Source: Rubellimicrobium sp. (GTDB lineage: Bacteria; Pseudomonadota; Alphaproteobacteria; Rhodobacterales; Rhodobacteraceae). Taken from it: a stretch of DNA of 52,166 nucleotides. Position numbers and translations under genes: made by a program. Positions 37,954 through 46,507 of the stretch are shown here, piece by piece (position 1 is the first letter of the stretch; each line of letters opens with the position of its first letter). The notes under the pieces were generated by a model, which saw nothing but the letters and a program-made list of their open reading frames with translations, had not been told where the DNA came from and made no database searches. The stretch is taken from NCBI GenBank assembly GCA_020852925.1, contig JADYZU010000031.1:1-52166 (forward strand), given 5' to 3'.

Positions 37954-38912
37954 GCGCCGCTCCTCCGGTCCTTTGTCGCGCGCTTCAGCCGCCGTGCCGT
38001 GCGCGCGCTTTTCGGGTCCATGGCGTCGCGCAGGCTGTCGCCCAGCAGGTTGAACGCCAGCGTCGTCAGCAAGAGCGCGATCCCCGGAAAGAACACCAGC
38101 CACCACGCCACCAGATAGAGCGAGTTCGACGAGGCATCGGCCAGCATCCCGCCCCAACTGGGCGTGGGCGGCACGATCCCCATGCCGAGGAAGGACAGCG
38201 TCGCCTCGAACACGATGGCGCCGGGGATCTGCATCGTGGTGTAGACGATGATCGGCACGGTCAGGTTGGGCAGGATGTCGACCACCATGATCGACAGCGG
38301 CCCCGCGCCCAGAGACCGGCTTGCCTGCACGAATTCCTGCCGCGACAGCGAGATGACCTGCCCCCGGATCACCCGCGCCATCGACGCCCAGGAAAAGAAC
38401 ACGATCACCGCGACCGACAGCACCATGCCCGGCCCCATGACCGACACCACGGCCAGGGCGCACAGCAGGAACGGGACCGACATGACCAGGTCGATCACCC
38501 GGCTGAGCACGGTATCGACCCAGCCGCCGAAATACCCGGCCACCACCCCGACGACGACGGCGATGGTCGAGGCAAGCAGCGCCGCAATCACCCCCACCAG
38601 CAGCGACACCCGCGCCCCATAGGCCAGCCGCACCAGCACGTCGCGGCCCAGCTGATCGGCGCCCAGCAGGAAATCGGCGCCGGGGCCGGTGGGCATGCCC
38701 ATCTCGTTCATGCCGATGTCGCGGAACTGCTCGATCGGGGAATGCCCGGTCAGGGCGGCGATGAGCGGCGCCCCAAGCGCCAGAAGCACCACGGCCAGGA
38801 TCACCACGGCCGCCGCCACCGCGGCGCCGTCGCGGCCCAGGCGGCGCAGGGTCAGCTCGAACGAGTCGCGCTGGACCACGCCGGTTTCGGTTTCGGTCTC
38901 TTGCCGGGTCAT
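37950..38912 (-). CDS. peptide ABC transporter permease (DppC type)
   Basis: A 320-residue permease with a long cytoplasmic N-terminus before the first helix (VVILAVVLLALGAPLIAA). The family motif LLGADQLGRDVLVRLAYGARVSLLVG and the loop FVQASRSLGAGPLSIMVVDILPN are present. It forms the channel with the DppB-type protein. The ATG at 38912 overlaps the ATPase stop (TGATG); the GTG one codon before is less likely. Confidence 0.93.
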
Positions 38913-40759
38913 CACGCGGCCCCGATGCTGTTGACAAGAAGGCGCGGCGAGGTCGCGCCCGGCGGCGGCGGCGCCTTGGACGCGGCCAGAAGCGTGCGGG
39001 TATACTCCTGCTGCGGATCGGTGAAGATGCGTTCGGATGGCGCCATCTCGATGATGCGGCCGCCCTGCATCACCGCGATGCGGTCGCAGACATGGCGCAC
39101 CACCGACAGGTCATGCGAGATGAACAGATAGGTGAGCCCCAGATCGCGCTGCAACTGGCGCAACAGGTTCAGGATCTGCGCCTGGATCGACACATCGAGC
39201 GCGGACACCGGCTCATCGCAGATGATCATGGCGGGATTGAGGGCCAGCGCGCGGGCGATGCCGATGCGCTGGCGCTGCCCGCCCGAGAATTCGGACGGAA
39301 AGCGGTTGTAATGCTCGGGGTTGAGCCCGACCAGTTCCATGAGGCCGCGCACCTTCTCGCGCCGTTCCTCGCTGCGGGCGATGCCATGCAGGCGGAAGGG
39401 ATCGCCGATGATCGCCCCCACGCGGCGGCGCGGGTTGAGCGATCCGAACGGATCCTGGAACACGACCTGCACCTGCCGGCGCATGTCCTTCCAGCCGGCG
39501 CGGTCCAGCGTGGCCATGTCGCGCCCCAGCAGCGTCACCTTGCCCGCCGTGGCCGGGATCAGCCCGGCGATGACCCGCGCCAGCGTGGACTTGCCGCAGC
39601 CCGATTCCCCGACAAGGCCCAGGGTTTCGCCCTGCGCGATGGTCAGGTCGATGCCGCGCAGCACATCGAGCCGGCGCACCGGCCCAAGGAAGCTGCGCAT
39701 CTGATAGCTGAGTTCCACGCTCTCGACCCGGGCGACGATGGCGCCCGATGCCGGGGCCCCGGACGCGGCGCCGGCGCCGGCGGTCGCGGCAGGCAGCGGG
39801 CGCGAGCCGGATTCAAGCCAGCACAGCGATTGCGTCCCGTCGTCATAAAGGCGCAGCGGCGGCGCCTCGGTCCGGCAGCGCGGCAGCGCCTCGGCGCAGC
39901 GCGGGGCAAAGACACAGCCGGCGGGCGTGGCCAGCAGGCTGGGCGGGCGGCCGGGGATCGGGCTGAGGTCGCTGCCCGGCGCGTGGTTCGCGGGCGAGGA
40001 CCGCAACAGCCCGGCGGTATAGGGATGGGCCGGCGCGCGGAACAGGGTCGCGGCCCGTCCGCGTTCCATCCGGCGGCCGGCGTAAAGGATCATCACCTCG
40101 TCGGCGGTGCTCGAGAGCAGGCCAAGGTCGTGGGTGATCATGATGACGGTGGTGCCGAACTCGCGCCGCATCGAATCGATGAGCGCGATCACCTGCTGCT
40201 GCACCGTCACGTCAAGCGCGGTGGTCGGCTCGTCCGCGATGAGCAGCGCGGGCCGCATCACCAGCGCCATGGCGATCATCACCCGCTGGCGCATCCCGCC
40301 GGAAAACTGGTGCGGATAGTCGTCGAAGCGGGCGGCGGCATCGGGGATGCCGACCTTGCCCAGCATCTCGATGGTGCGGGCGCGCGCCTCGTCGCGCGAG
40401 AGGCTGTCGTGGGTCAGCAGCACCTCGGCGACCTGGGCGCCGATGGTGTAGAAGGGATGCAGGCTCGAGAGCGGATCCTGAAAGATCGTGCCGATCCGGC
40501 TGCCGCGCAGACGGCGCATCTGCGCCTGCGGCAGGCCGATCAGGTCGCGCCCCTCGAAGAGGGCCGATCCGCGCACATCCGCCGTCGGCAGCAGGCCGAG
40601 GATGGCCTGGGTCAGCACGCTCTTGCCTGAACCCGATTCGCCGGCGATGCCGAAGAACGCGCCCTGCGGGATCGTGAACGAGACATCGCGGACGGCATGC
40701 ACGGTGCCGTCCTCGGTGGGGATGTCGACCGTCAGTCCCTGCACGTCGAGAAGCGCCAT
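38912..40759 (-). CDS. peptide ABC transporter ATPase, two fused ATPase domains
   Basis: A 615-residue fusion of DppD- and DppF-type ATPases, like GsiA. Domain 1 has Walker A GESGSGKSVL, signature FSGGMRQRVMIAMAL and Walker B LLIADEPTTALD. It ends in the oligopeptide C-terminal motif CVFAPRCAEALPRC, a cysteine-rich segment that in relatives binds an iron-sulfur cluster. A Pro/Ala-rich linker leads to domain 2 with GESGCGKSTL, FSGGQRQRIGIARAL and MIICDEPVSALD. Both sites look active. It drives the peptide transporter encoded on both sides. Confidence 0.93.
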   Translation of the reverse strand: MALLDVQGLTVDIPTEDGTVHAVRDVSFTIPQGAFFGIAGESGSGKSVLTQAILGLLPTADVRGSALFEGRDLIGLPQAQMRRLRGSRIGTIFQDPLSSLHPFYTIGAQVAEVLLTHDSLSRDEARARTIEMLGKVGIPDAAARFDDYPHQFSGGMRQRVMIAMALVMRPALLIADEPTTALDVTVQQQVIALIDSMRREFGTTVIMITHDLGLLSSTADEVMILYAGRRMERGRAATLFRAPAHPYTAGLLRSSPANHAPGSDLSPIPGRPPSLLATPAGCVFAPRCAEALPRCRTEAPPLRLYDDGTQSLCWLESGSRPLPAATAGAGAASGAPASGAIVARVESVELSYQMRSFLGPVRRLDVLRGIDLTIAQGETLGLVGESGCGKSTLARVIAGLIPATAGKVTLLGRDMATLDRAGWKDMRRQVQVVFQDPFGSLNPRRRVGAIIGDPFRLHGIARSEERREKVRGLMELVGLNPEHYNRFPSEFSGGQRQRIGIARALALNPAMIICDEPVSALDVSIQAQILNLLRQLQRDLGLTYLFISHDLSVVRHVCDRIAVMQGGRIIEMAPSERIFTDPQQEYTRTLLAASKAPPPPGATSPRLLVNSIGAA

Positions 40760-40784
40760 GTGATCTCTCGCCCGTTGGGATGGA

Positions 40785-40814
40785 GGGGCCGCGCCACCTG
40801 CGCGGCACGGCCCC
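40785..40814 (-). other. stem-loop after the peptide-binding-protein gene
   Basis: GGGGCCGCGC pairs with GCGCGG...GCCCC, leaving a small bulge and a CACCT loop. It lies 18 bases beyond the stop of the solute-binding protein gene and before the ATPase gene. As at 10058-10084, it probably stabilises the binding-protein message or partly terminates transcription. Confidence 0.65.
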
Positions 40815-40832
40815 GATCATGTCGGCAATGGT

Positions 40833-42572
40833 TCAGCGATCAAGCCAGATGTTGGTCCAGTCGCCTTCCACGCCGATGGCGTAGACCTGATAGTTCTGCA
40901 CCGCCGCCCCGTGATAGCGCGGGTTCTTGTTGGCGATGAGCGGGATCACCGGCGCATCGGCCATCACCGTCTCGTCGACCAGGGCCCACAGGCGCGCGGT
41001 CTCTTCGGGGGTGGTGGCGTTGATCGCCTGCGCGGCAAGGTCGTTCGCCGCGTCGTTGTTGTAGTCGGTGTAGTTGTAGGTCTGGTGCGTGCCGTCGAAG
41101 GTGAACTGCGGCTGGAACACCGAACGCGCGGCGCCGCCCACCCAGTCGGGGGTCCAGCCCACCGGCGCGATGTCCCACACGCCGTCGCGGGTGTTCGCCT
41201 CGTTGGTCATGAACTTGGAGTAGTAGTCCGCGGCCGTCACCGGCACCAGTTCAAGCGTGATCCCGGCGCGGGCCATGCTGGCCTGGATGGTCTGGGCGGT
41301 CGCAACCTCGAGATCCTTGTTGCGGTAGGGCATGATGAGCGTGATGCCATCGGGATAGCCCGCCTCGGCCAGAAGGGCGCGCGCGCGCTCGGGGTCGCCG
41401 TGGTCGTCCTCGCCGGGGTAGAGATCGAAGTCGTGGTAGCCCAGCACGCCAAGGCCGAAGATGCCATGCACCGGCTGTGCCACCATCGGCCCGCCCCATT
41501 GCTGCACGATCGCGGCCCGGTCCACCGCATATTGCAGCGCCTGACGCACGCGCAGGTCGCGCAGCGCACCGCCGTTGTTGTCCGACACGGTGTTGATGAA
41601 GATGAAGTTGGTGTTCCCGGCCGAAATCGTCATCAGGTTCTCGTCGCCGGTGGCGATGAGCCCGGCCAGGATCGCCGGCGGGATGTTGATGTCATAGGCC
41701 AGATCGGCATCGCCCGACTGAAGCTGCTGCATGATCGCATCGGCCTGAAGGCCCATGGTGATCTCGATCTCGTCGACATGGGCGGCGCGCACCGGATCGG
41801 ATTCCGGGTTCCAGGCCGGGTTGCGCACAAGGCGGATCACCGTATCGGGCACATATTCGCCGATGGTGTAGGGCCCGCTCGAGATGTAGTTCGCGCGGTA
41901 TTCCGGGCTGTCGGGCAGATAGTCGAGGACTTCGACCGGCGCCGGCGCGGCATTCACCAGCGACAGCATGTAGACGAAATCGCCGGCCCGTTCGGTCAGG
42001 TGGAACACCACGGTCAGGTCATCGGGGGTCTCGATGCCGGGGATGTCGTTGCCCTCGATATAGGCGCGCATCGCCTCGACCGTGGGTTCGACACCGGCAA
42101 AGCCGTCGCAGAACGCGGCCATGCCGTCGATCAGCGCGGTGAAATAGGTCTGCATCGGCGAGCCGAGCAGCGGGTTGCACAGGCGCTTGGCGCCGCGCTC
42201 GAAATCCTCGGCGGTGATCTGCCGCGCCCCCGAGGGCGCATCCCACATCGCCCCTTCGCGCAGGGTGAAGGTGTAGGTCAGGCCGTCGTCGGTGGGCTGG
42301 GGCACCTCGGTGGCCAGGTCGCCCACCGGCACCAGCGCCACCGCCGGGTCGTTCGACGCCATGTAGGTGATCAACTGGCGCGAGACCGCGCGCATGTAGT
42401 TGTTGGTGTTCACCATGCCCGCGCTGGTCGGGTCCATGTGGTCGGGCTCGCCCGTGGCGAGGATGCGCAGCGTGCCGCCGGTCTGCGGCTCTTGCGCGAA
42501 AGCCGCCGGGCTGGCGGCAAGCGCCGCGATCAGGGCGGCAGCGGCGACGGACGAAGGACGATGCAGGGACAT
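40833..42572 (-). CDS. peptide ABC transporter solute-binding protein (family 5)
   Basis: A 579-residue periplasmic receptor of the DppA/OppA group. A Sec signal peptide covers about residues 1-25 (basic LHRPSS, hydrophobic core, PAAFA cleavage); there is no lipobox cysteine. The mature protein starts QEPQTGGTLRILATGEPDHMDP, and PVGDLATEVPQPTDDGLTYTFTLREGAMW and LRDLRVRQALQYAVDRAAIVQQ follow. GGAGG stands five to six bases upstream of the chosen ATG; a long upstream extension of the frame crosses the promoter and is not coding. It is the first gene of the peptide operon. Confidence 0.92.
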   Translation of the reverse strand: MSLHRPSSVAAAALIAALAASPAAFAQEPQTGGTLRILATGEPDHMDPTSAGMVNTNNYMRAVSRQLITYMASNDPAVALVPVGDLATEVPQPTDDGLTYTFTLREGAMWDAPSGARQITAEDFERGAKRLCNPLLGSPMQTYFTALIDGMAAFCDGFAGVEPTVEAMRAYIEGNDIPGIETPDDLTVVFHLTERAGDFVYMLSLVNAAPAPVEVLDYLPDSPEYRANYISSGPYTIGEYVPDTVIRLVRNPAWNPESDPVRAAHVDEIEITMGLQADAIMQQLQSGDADLAYDINIPPAILAGLIATGDENLMTISAGNTNFIFINTVSDNNGGALRDLRVRQALQYAVDRAAIVQQWGGPMVAQPVHGIFGLGVLGYHDFDLYPGEDDHGDPERARALLAEAGYPDGITLIMPYRNKDLEVATAQTIQASMARAGITLELVPVTAADYYSKFMTNEANTRDGVWDIAPVGWTPDWVGGAARSVFQPQFTFDGTHQTYNYTDYNNDAANDLAAQAINATTPEETARLWALVDETVMADAPVIPLIANKNPRYHGAAVQNYQVYAIGVEGDWTNIWLDR

Positions 42573-42662
42573 GGGGCCTCCAAGCCGGTTGGGAACTGGG
42601 CGTGCCCTTTTCTCGGCGACGGCGGTTCGACGGAACTGCCGGCCGGGGCCTTCTCTTGTGAA

Positions 42663-42697
42663 TGCACAAAGTATGCAACAAATATATTGGCTGTCAA
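42663..42697 (-). promoter_or_regulatory. sigma70-type promoter and dyad ahead of the peptide operon
   Basis: On the minus strand TTGACA (42692-42697) is followed after 16 bases by CATACT (42670-42675), in a locally AT-rich stretch. A dyad TGCA-TACTTTG-TGCA (42663-42677) overlaps the -10 box and could be a repressor site. The 206-base gap 42573-42778 holds no gene; the rest is leader sequence rich in GC. Confidence 0.6.
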
Positions 42698-42778
42698 GCA
42701 ATCGTTCTGTCGCGCGAAACGTGAATGAAACAGGAACATTGCAGGGATGCGGACCCCGCGCCCGGACGAATCGCCGGG

Positions 42779-43735
42779 TCACGGGTCGGGCACGTCCTCG
42801 GGGGTCTCAAGGCGCTGCATCGGCGGCCTGCCGGGTTCGCGGATCGCCTGGATCGCGGCGCGGGCCAGGAATTCGCCGGCATGGGCCACATCCTCGGGCA
42901 GGGCGATGATCGCGGAACGGAACATGTTGAGAAAGGGCATCCCTTCCTTGGCAAGCACGTCGATGTCGCGCCCGAGCACCATCCCCCGGTCCTCGAGCGC
43001 GGCGACAAGGGCCATGGTCGCGGTGGTCGAGGCGATGATGGCGCCATCGGTCTGCGGCCTTGCGGCCAGAAAGGCCCCGGCGACCCGGCGCACCTCGGAG
43101 GCCGGGCTGTCGCTGGTGATTCCCTCGATCCGGGTGATGGTGGCGCCGGTGGCGGCCGCGCCGCGGATGCAGCCGTCCAGGATGTTCTGCGCATAGTTCT
43201 GCGACAGCGGCGGCGCGACCAGCGCGATGTTCCTGCGCCCGCGCCGCGCCAGATGGCGCACGCCGATGTCGGCGAAGGCGGCATTGTCATAGTCGAACCA
43301 GGGGTGCCGGTCGGCCCAGTCGGTGCGGCCATGGGTGGCAAAGGGAAAGCCGCGCTCCATCAGATAGGCGGCGCGCGGATCGCGTGGCACGGTCTGGTTG
43401 AAGATCACCGCATCGGCGGATCCGGTCTCGACGATGTAGCGGATCGGCCGCATCGGGTCTTCGGACTGCGAATAGGGCGTGATGATCATGTGATAGGGCG
43501 TGCCGAGCAGCGCGCCCGCGATCGAGGAGATGAGCCGCGCCGTGTGGTTCATCATGTCGTGCTGGCTGGCCAGGACCAGGCTGATCACATTGGTGCGCCC
43601 GGTGCGCAGCCGCACCCCGGCCCGGTTCGGGACATAGCCGATCTCGTCGGCGACCTGCCGCACCAGACGGCGCGTCTCGGCGCTGATGTCGGGCGCATCG
43701 CCCAGGGCGCGGCTGACGGTGGGCACCGCCAGCCC
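42779..43735 (-). pseudogene. LacI family regulator lacking its N-terminus
   Basis: The frame encodes a LacI-type protein from the middle of the helix-turn-helix (GLAVPTVSRALGDAPDISAETRR) through the hinge (YVPNRAGVRLRTGRTNVISL) and a complete effector domain ending in QRLETPEDVPDP. The first dozen residues, including the start codon and the first helix of the DNA-binding motif, are absent. Upstream the frame runs into a C/G-run and then antisense to the permease gene. No suitable start codon or ribosome site is present. It should regulate the beta-mannoside genes but is probably inactive. Confidence 0.8.
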
Positions 43736-43743
43736 GCTCCCCC

Positions 43744-43779
43744 CCGGGGGGCCGGGCCGTGCGCAGGGGCGGCCCCCGG
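43744..43779 (+). other. GC-rich stem-loop at a deletion scar
   Basis: CCGGGGGGCCG and CGGCCCCCGG form a stem with one bulged G. In the other two transporter operons of this window an equivalent hairpin lies right after the solute-binding-protein gene. Here the binding-protein gene is missing, yet the hairpin stands just upstream of the first permease. It looks like what remained after the regulator start, promoter and binding-protein gene were removed. Confidence 0.6.
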
Positions 43780-43803
43780 ACCCACCGGTAGGAGAGAGAC
43801 GGC

Positions 43804-44477
43804 ATGTCAACCACAGACCTGGCCAGACCGGCCGGCACGCGGCGGCCGGCGCGGGCATGGCGCAACCTCTCTGCCTGGACCGCAAGGTGCGGGGCGAGGC
43901 GGTGTTCCGCACCGTGTTCCTGTATCCCTTCGCCCTCAGCTTCATCGTCACCGGGCTGGTGTGGCAATGGATCCTGAACCCCGAATTCGGCATCGAGCGC
44001 GTGGTCCGTTCCCTGGGCTGGGAGGGGTTCTCCTTCGATCCGCTGCACGATCCGGCGCTGGTGCTCTACGGTATCCTGATCGCCGGGATCTGGCAGGGCA
44101 CCGGCCTGGTCATGGTGATCATGCTGGCCGGGCTGCGCGGCATCGACGAGGATATCTGGAAGGCCGCCCGCATCGACGGAATCCCCACCTGGAAGACCTA
44201 TACCCATGTCGTCATCCCGATGATGCGCCCGGTCTTCGTCACCGCGCTGGTGCTGGTCGCCTCGGGGATCGTCAAGGTCTATGACCTTGTGGTGGCGCAG
44301 ACCTCGGGCGGGCCCGGCATCGCAAGCCAGATGCCCGCGCTTTACGTCATGGACCGCATGTTCAAGGACCAGAACCTTGCGCAGGGCTTTGCCGCCTCGA
44401 CCATGATGCTGGTCACGGTGGCGATCATCCTCATCCCCTGGGCCTGGCTCGAATTCGGAGGAAAGAAGCGTGGCTGA
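43804..44477 (+). pseudogene. sugar ABC permease (MalF type) with internal deletion and frameshift
   Basis: An ATG at 43804 with GGAG nine bases upstream starts a plausible permease N-terminus, STTDLARPAGTRRPARAWRN. After about 22 codons the frame jumps. From about 43870 the other frame continues with LCLDRKVRGEAVFRTVFLYPFALSFIVTG, the middle of the family, and runs intact to the end with the ATPase-docking loop WKAARIDGIPTWKTYTHVVIP. Compared with its relative at 9094-9987, about 80-90 residues carrying the first membrane helices are missing. A shortened product could only start inside the gene. The transporter is therefore probably defective, unless the sequence assembly is wrong here. Confidence 0.8.
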
Positions 44478-45420
44478 CACAGGCACCCTGCCGCCCGGCC
44501 CGCGCGGCGCCCGACCGCGCAGCCCCTTTGCGCCGCGCAATGTCGCCCTCTACCTGACGCTGGGGATCGTCGCGCTCTATTTCCTGCTGCCGCTCTATGT
44601 GATGGTGGTCACTTCGTTCAAGTCGATGGACGAGATCCGGCAGGGCAATGTCTTTGGCCTGCCGGCCGATATCACCTTTGCCTATTGGTGGCGTGCCTGG
44701 GCCGAGGCCTGCACCGGCATCAACTGCGACGGGCTGAGCCGCGGGTTCTGGAATTCGGTGCGCATCCTCGTGCCGTCGGTCACGGTGTCGATCGTGGTGG
44801 CCGCGGTGTCGGGCTATGCCATCGCGAACTGGCGGTTCCGCGGCGCGACCCTGTTCTTCTCGATCCTGCTCATAGGCGCCTTCATCCCCTATCAGGTGAT
44901 GCTCTATCCGATCGTGCTGCTGTTGCGCGGCATCGGCGACGGGATCAGCTTCTTCACGCAGCTTGCCGGGCTGGGCAAGGTGCAGGTCTACGGCACGCTG
45001 ACCGGCCTCGTGATCGTGCACACGATCTTCGGCATGCCGATCCTCACGCTGCTGTTTCGCAACTACTTCGCCTCTCTCCCCGAGGAACTGTTCAAGGCGG
45101 CGCGGGTGGACGGGGCCGGGTTCTGGGGCATCCTGATCCGGGTGATGCTGCCGATGTCGCTGCCGATCACGGTCGTGGCGATCATCCTTCAGGTCACCGG
45201 GATCTGGAACGATTTCCTGTTCGGCGTGATCTACACGCGGCCTGAACTCTATCCGATGACGGTGCAGCTCAACAACATCGTCAACTCGGTGCAGGGGGTC
45301 AAGGAATACAACGTGAACATGGCGGCCACGCTCATCACCGGGCTGGTTCCCCTCGTCATCTATTTCGTCTCGGGCAGGCTCTTCGTGCGCGGCATCGCCG
45401 CCGGAGCGGTGAAAGGCTGA
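44470..45420 (+). CDS. sugar ABC transporter permease (MalG type)
   Basis: A 316-residue inner-membrane permease. The first helix is VALYLTLGIVALYFLLPLYVMVV, and the ATPase-docking loop is FKAARVDGAGFWGILIRVMLP. It uses a GTG start overlapping the damaged upstream permease, with GGAGG nine bases before. A hydrophilic insert (TGINCDGLSRG) sits in the first periplasmic loop. The gene itself is intact; its partner permease and receptor are not. Confidence 0.92.
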   Translation: MADTGTLPPGPRGARPRSPFAPRNVALYLTLGIVALYFLLPLYVMVVTSFKSMDEIRQGNVFGLPADITFAYWWRAWAEACTGINCDGLSRGFWNSVRILVPSVTVSIVVAAVSGYAIANWRFRGATLFFSILLIGAFIPYQVMLYPIVLLLRGIGDGISFFTQLAGLGKVQVYGTLTGLVIVHTIFGMPILTLLFRNYFASLPEELFKAARVDGAGFWGILIRVMLPMSLPITVVAIILQVTGIWNDFLFGVIYTRPELYPMTVQLNNIVNSVQGVKEYNVNMAATLITGLVPLVIYFVSGRLFVRGIAAGAVKG

Positions 45421-45424
45421 TCAC

Positions 45425-46507
45425 ATGACCAACCCCTCCGTCAGGATCCGCGACCTCGACCTTGCCTTCGGCGCGGTCAAGGTTCTCTCGGGGCTGAACC
45501 TCGACATTGCCGAGGGCGAGTTCCTCGTGCTGCTCGGGTCGTCGGGCTGCGGGAAATCGACGCTGCTCAACTGCATCGCCGGCCTGCTCGAGCCGACCGA
45601 CGGCCAGATCTGGATCCGGGATCGCAACGTCACCTGGGAGGAACCCAGCGCGCGCGGCATCGGCATGGTGTTCCAGTCCTACGCGCTCTATCCGCAGATG
45701 ACGGTGCGCGGGAACCTGTCCTTCGGCCTGAAGAACGCGCGCCTGCCGCAGGCCGACATCGACCGGCGCGTGGCGCGCGCGGCCGAGATCCTCCAGATCG
45801 GGCCGCTGCTCGAACGCAAGCCGGGCGCGCTCTCGGGCGGGCAGCGTCAGCGCGTGGCCATCGGCCGGGCGCTGGTGCGCGATGTGGACGTGTTCCTCTT
45901 CGACGAGCCGCTCTCGAACCTCGATGCCAAGCTGCGCGCCGATCTGCGGGTCGAGATCAAGCGCCTGCACCAGCAACTGGGCAACACGATGATCTATGTC
46001 ACCCACGATCAGGTCGAGGCGATGACCCTGGCCGACCGCATCGCCATCATGCGTTCGGGCGCGATCGTGCAGCTTGCCTCGCCCGAGGACATCTACAACC
46101 GCCCGGTGAACCGCTATGTTGCGGATTTCATCGGCAGCCCGTCGATGAACTTCATCGACGGCGTCCTTGCCGGCGGCATGTTCCGTGCGGGCGATCTGGT
46201 GGTGCCGACCGCAGGCCATGCCTTTGGCGCGGTGCCGGGCGACGGGCGCGAGGTCACGATGGGCATCCGCCCCGAACATGTGGTCACCGGGGAACTTGTG
46301 GCGCGCGCGCCGGTGCGCGAACAGGTCACGGTCGAGCTGGTCGAACCGATGGGCGCCGATACCCTGGTCTGGACCCGGCTGGCCGGGCAGCCGTTCCGCA
46401 TCCGGGTGGACGGTCAGGCGGCGGTCCGCCCGCAGGATGTGCTGACCATCGGCCTCGATCCGGCGAAGGCCGGGTTCTTTGACCGCAGGACCGAGGTGCG
46501 GCTGTGA
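45425..46507 (+). CDS. sugar ABC transporter ATPase (UgpC/MalK type)
   Basis: A 360-residue ATPase with Walker A GSSGCGKSTLL, Q-loop MVFQSYALYPQMTV, signature LSGGQRQRVAIGRAL, Walker B VFLFDEPLSNLDAKLR, H-loop THDQVEAM and a C-terminal TOBE region. It follows the permease by four bases and its stop overlaps the beta-mannosidase GTG start. It belongs to the damaged beta-mannoside transporter, but MalK-type ATPases are often shared between transporters, so it may still serve others. Confidence 0.92.
   Translation: MTNPSVRIRDLDLAFGAVKVLSGLNLDIAEGEFLVLLGSSGCGKSTLLNCIAGLLEPTDGQIWIRDRNVTWEEPSARGIGMVFQSYALYPQMTVRGNLSFGLKNARLPQADIDRRVARAAEILQIGPLLERKPGALSGGQRQRVAIGRALVRDVDVFLFDEPLSNLDAKLRADLRVEIKRLHQQLGNTMIYVTHDQVEAMTLADRIAIMRSGAIVQLASPEDIYNRPVNRYVADFIGSPSMNFIDGVLAGGMFRAGDLVVPTAGHAFGAVPGDGREVTMGIRPEHVVTGELVARAPVREQVTVELVEPMGADTLVWTRLAGQPFRIRVDGQAAVRPQDVLTIGLDPAKAGFFDRRTEVRL

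Noticed and set aside
37954..38937. N-terminal extension of the DppB-type permease in the same frame
   Set aside because: The stretch is out-of-frame overlap with the DppC gene; the DppB start at 37953 has a strong ribosome site and the normal family N-terminus.
42573..42782. Upstream extension of the peptide-binding protein frame
   Set aside because: It would cover the TTGACA promoter and put about 70 residues before an obvious signal peptide; the ATG at 42572 has GGAGG.
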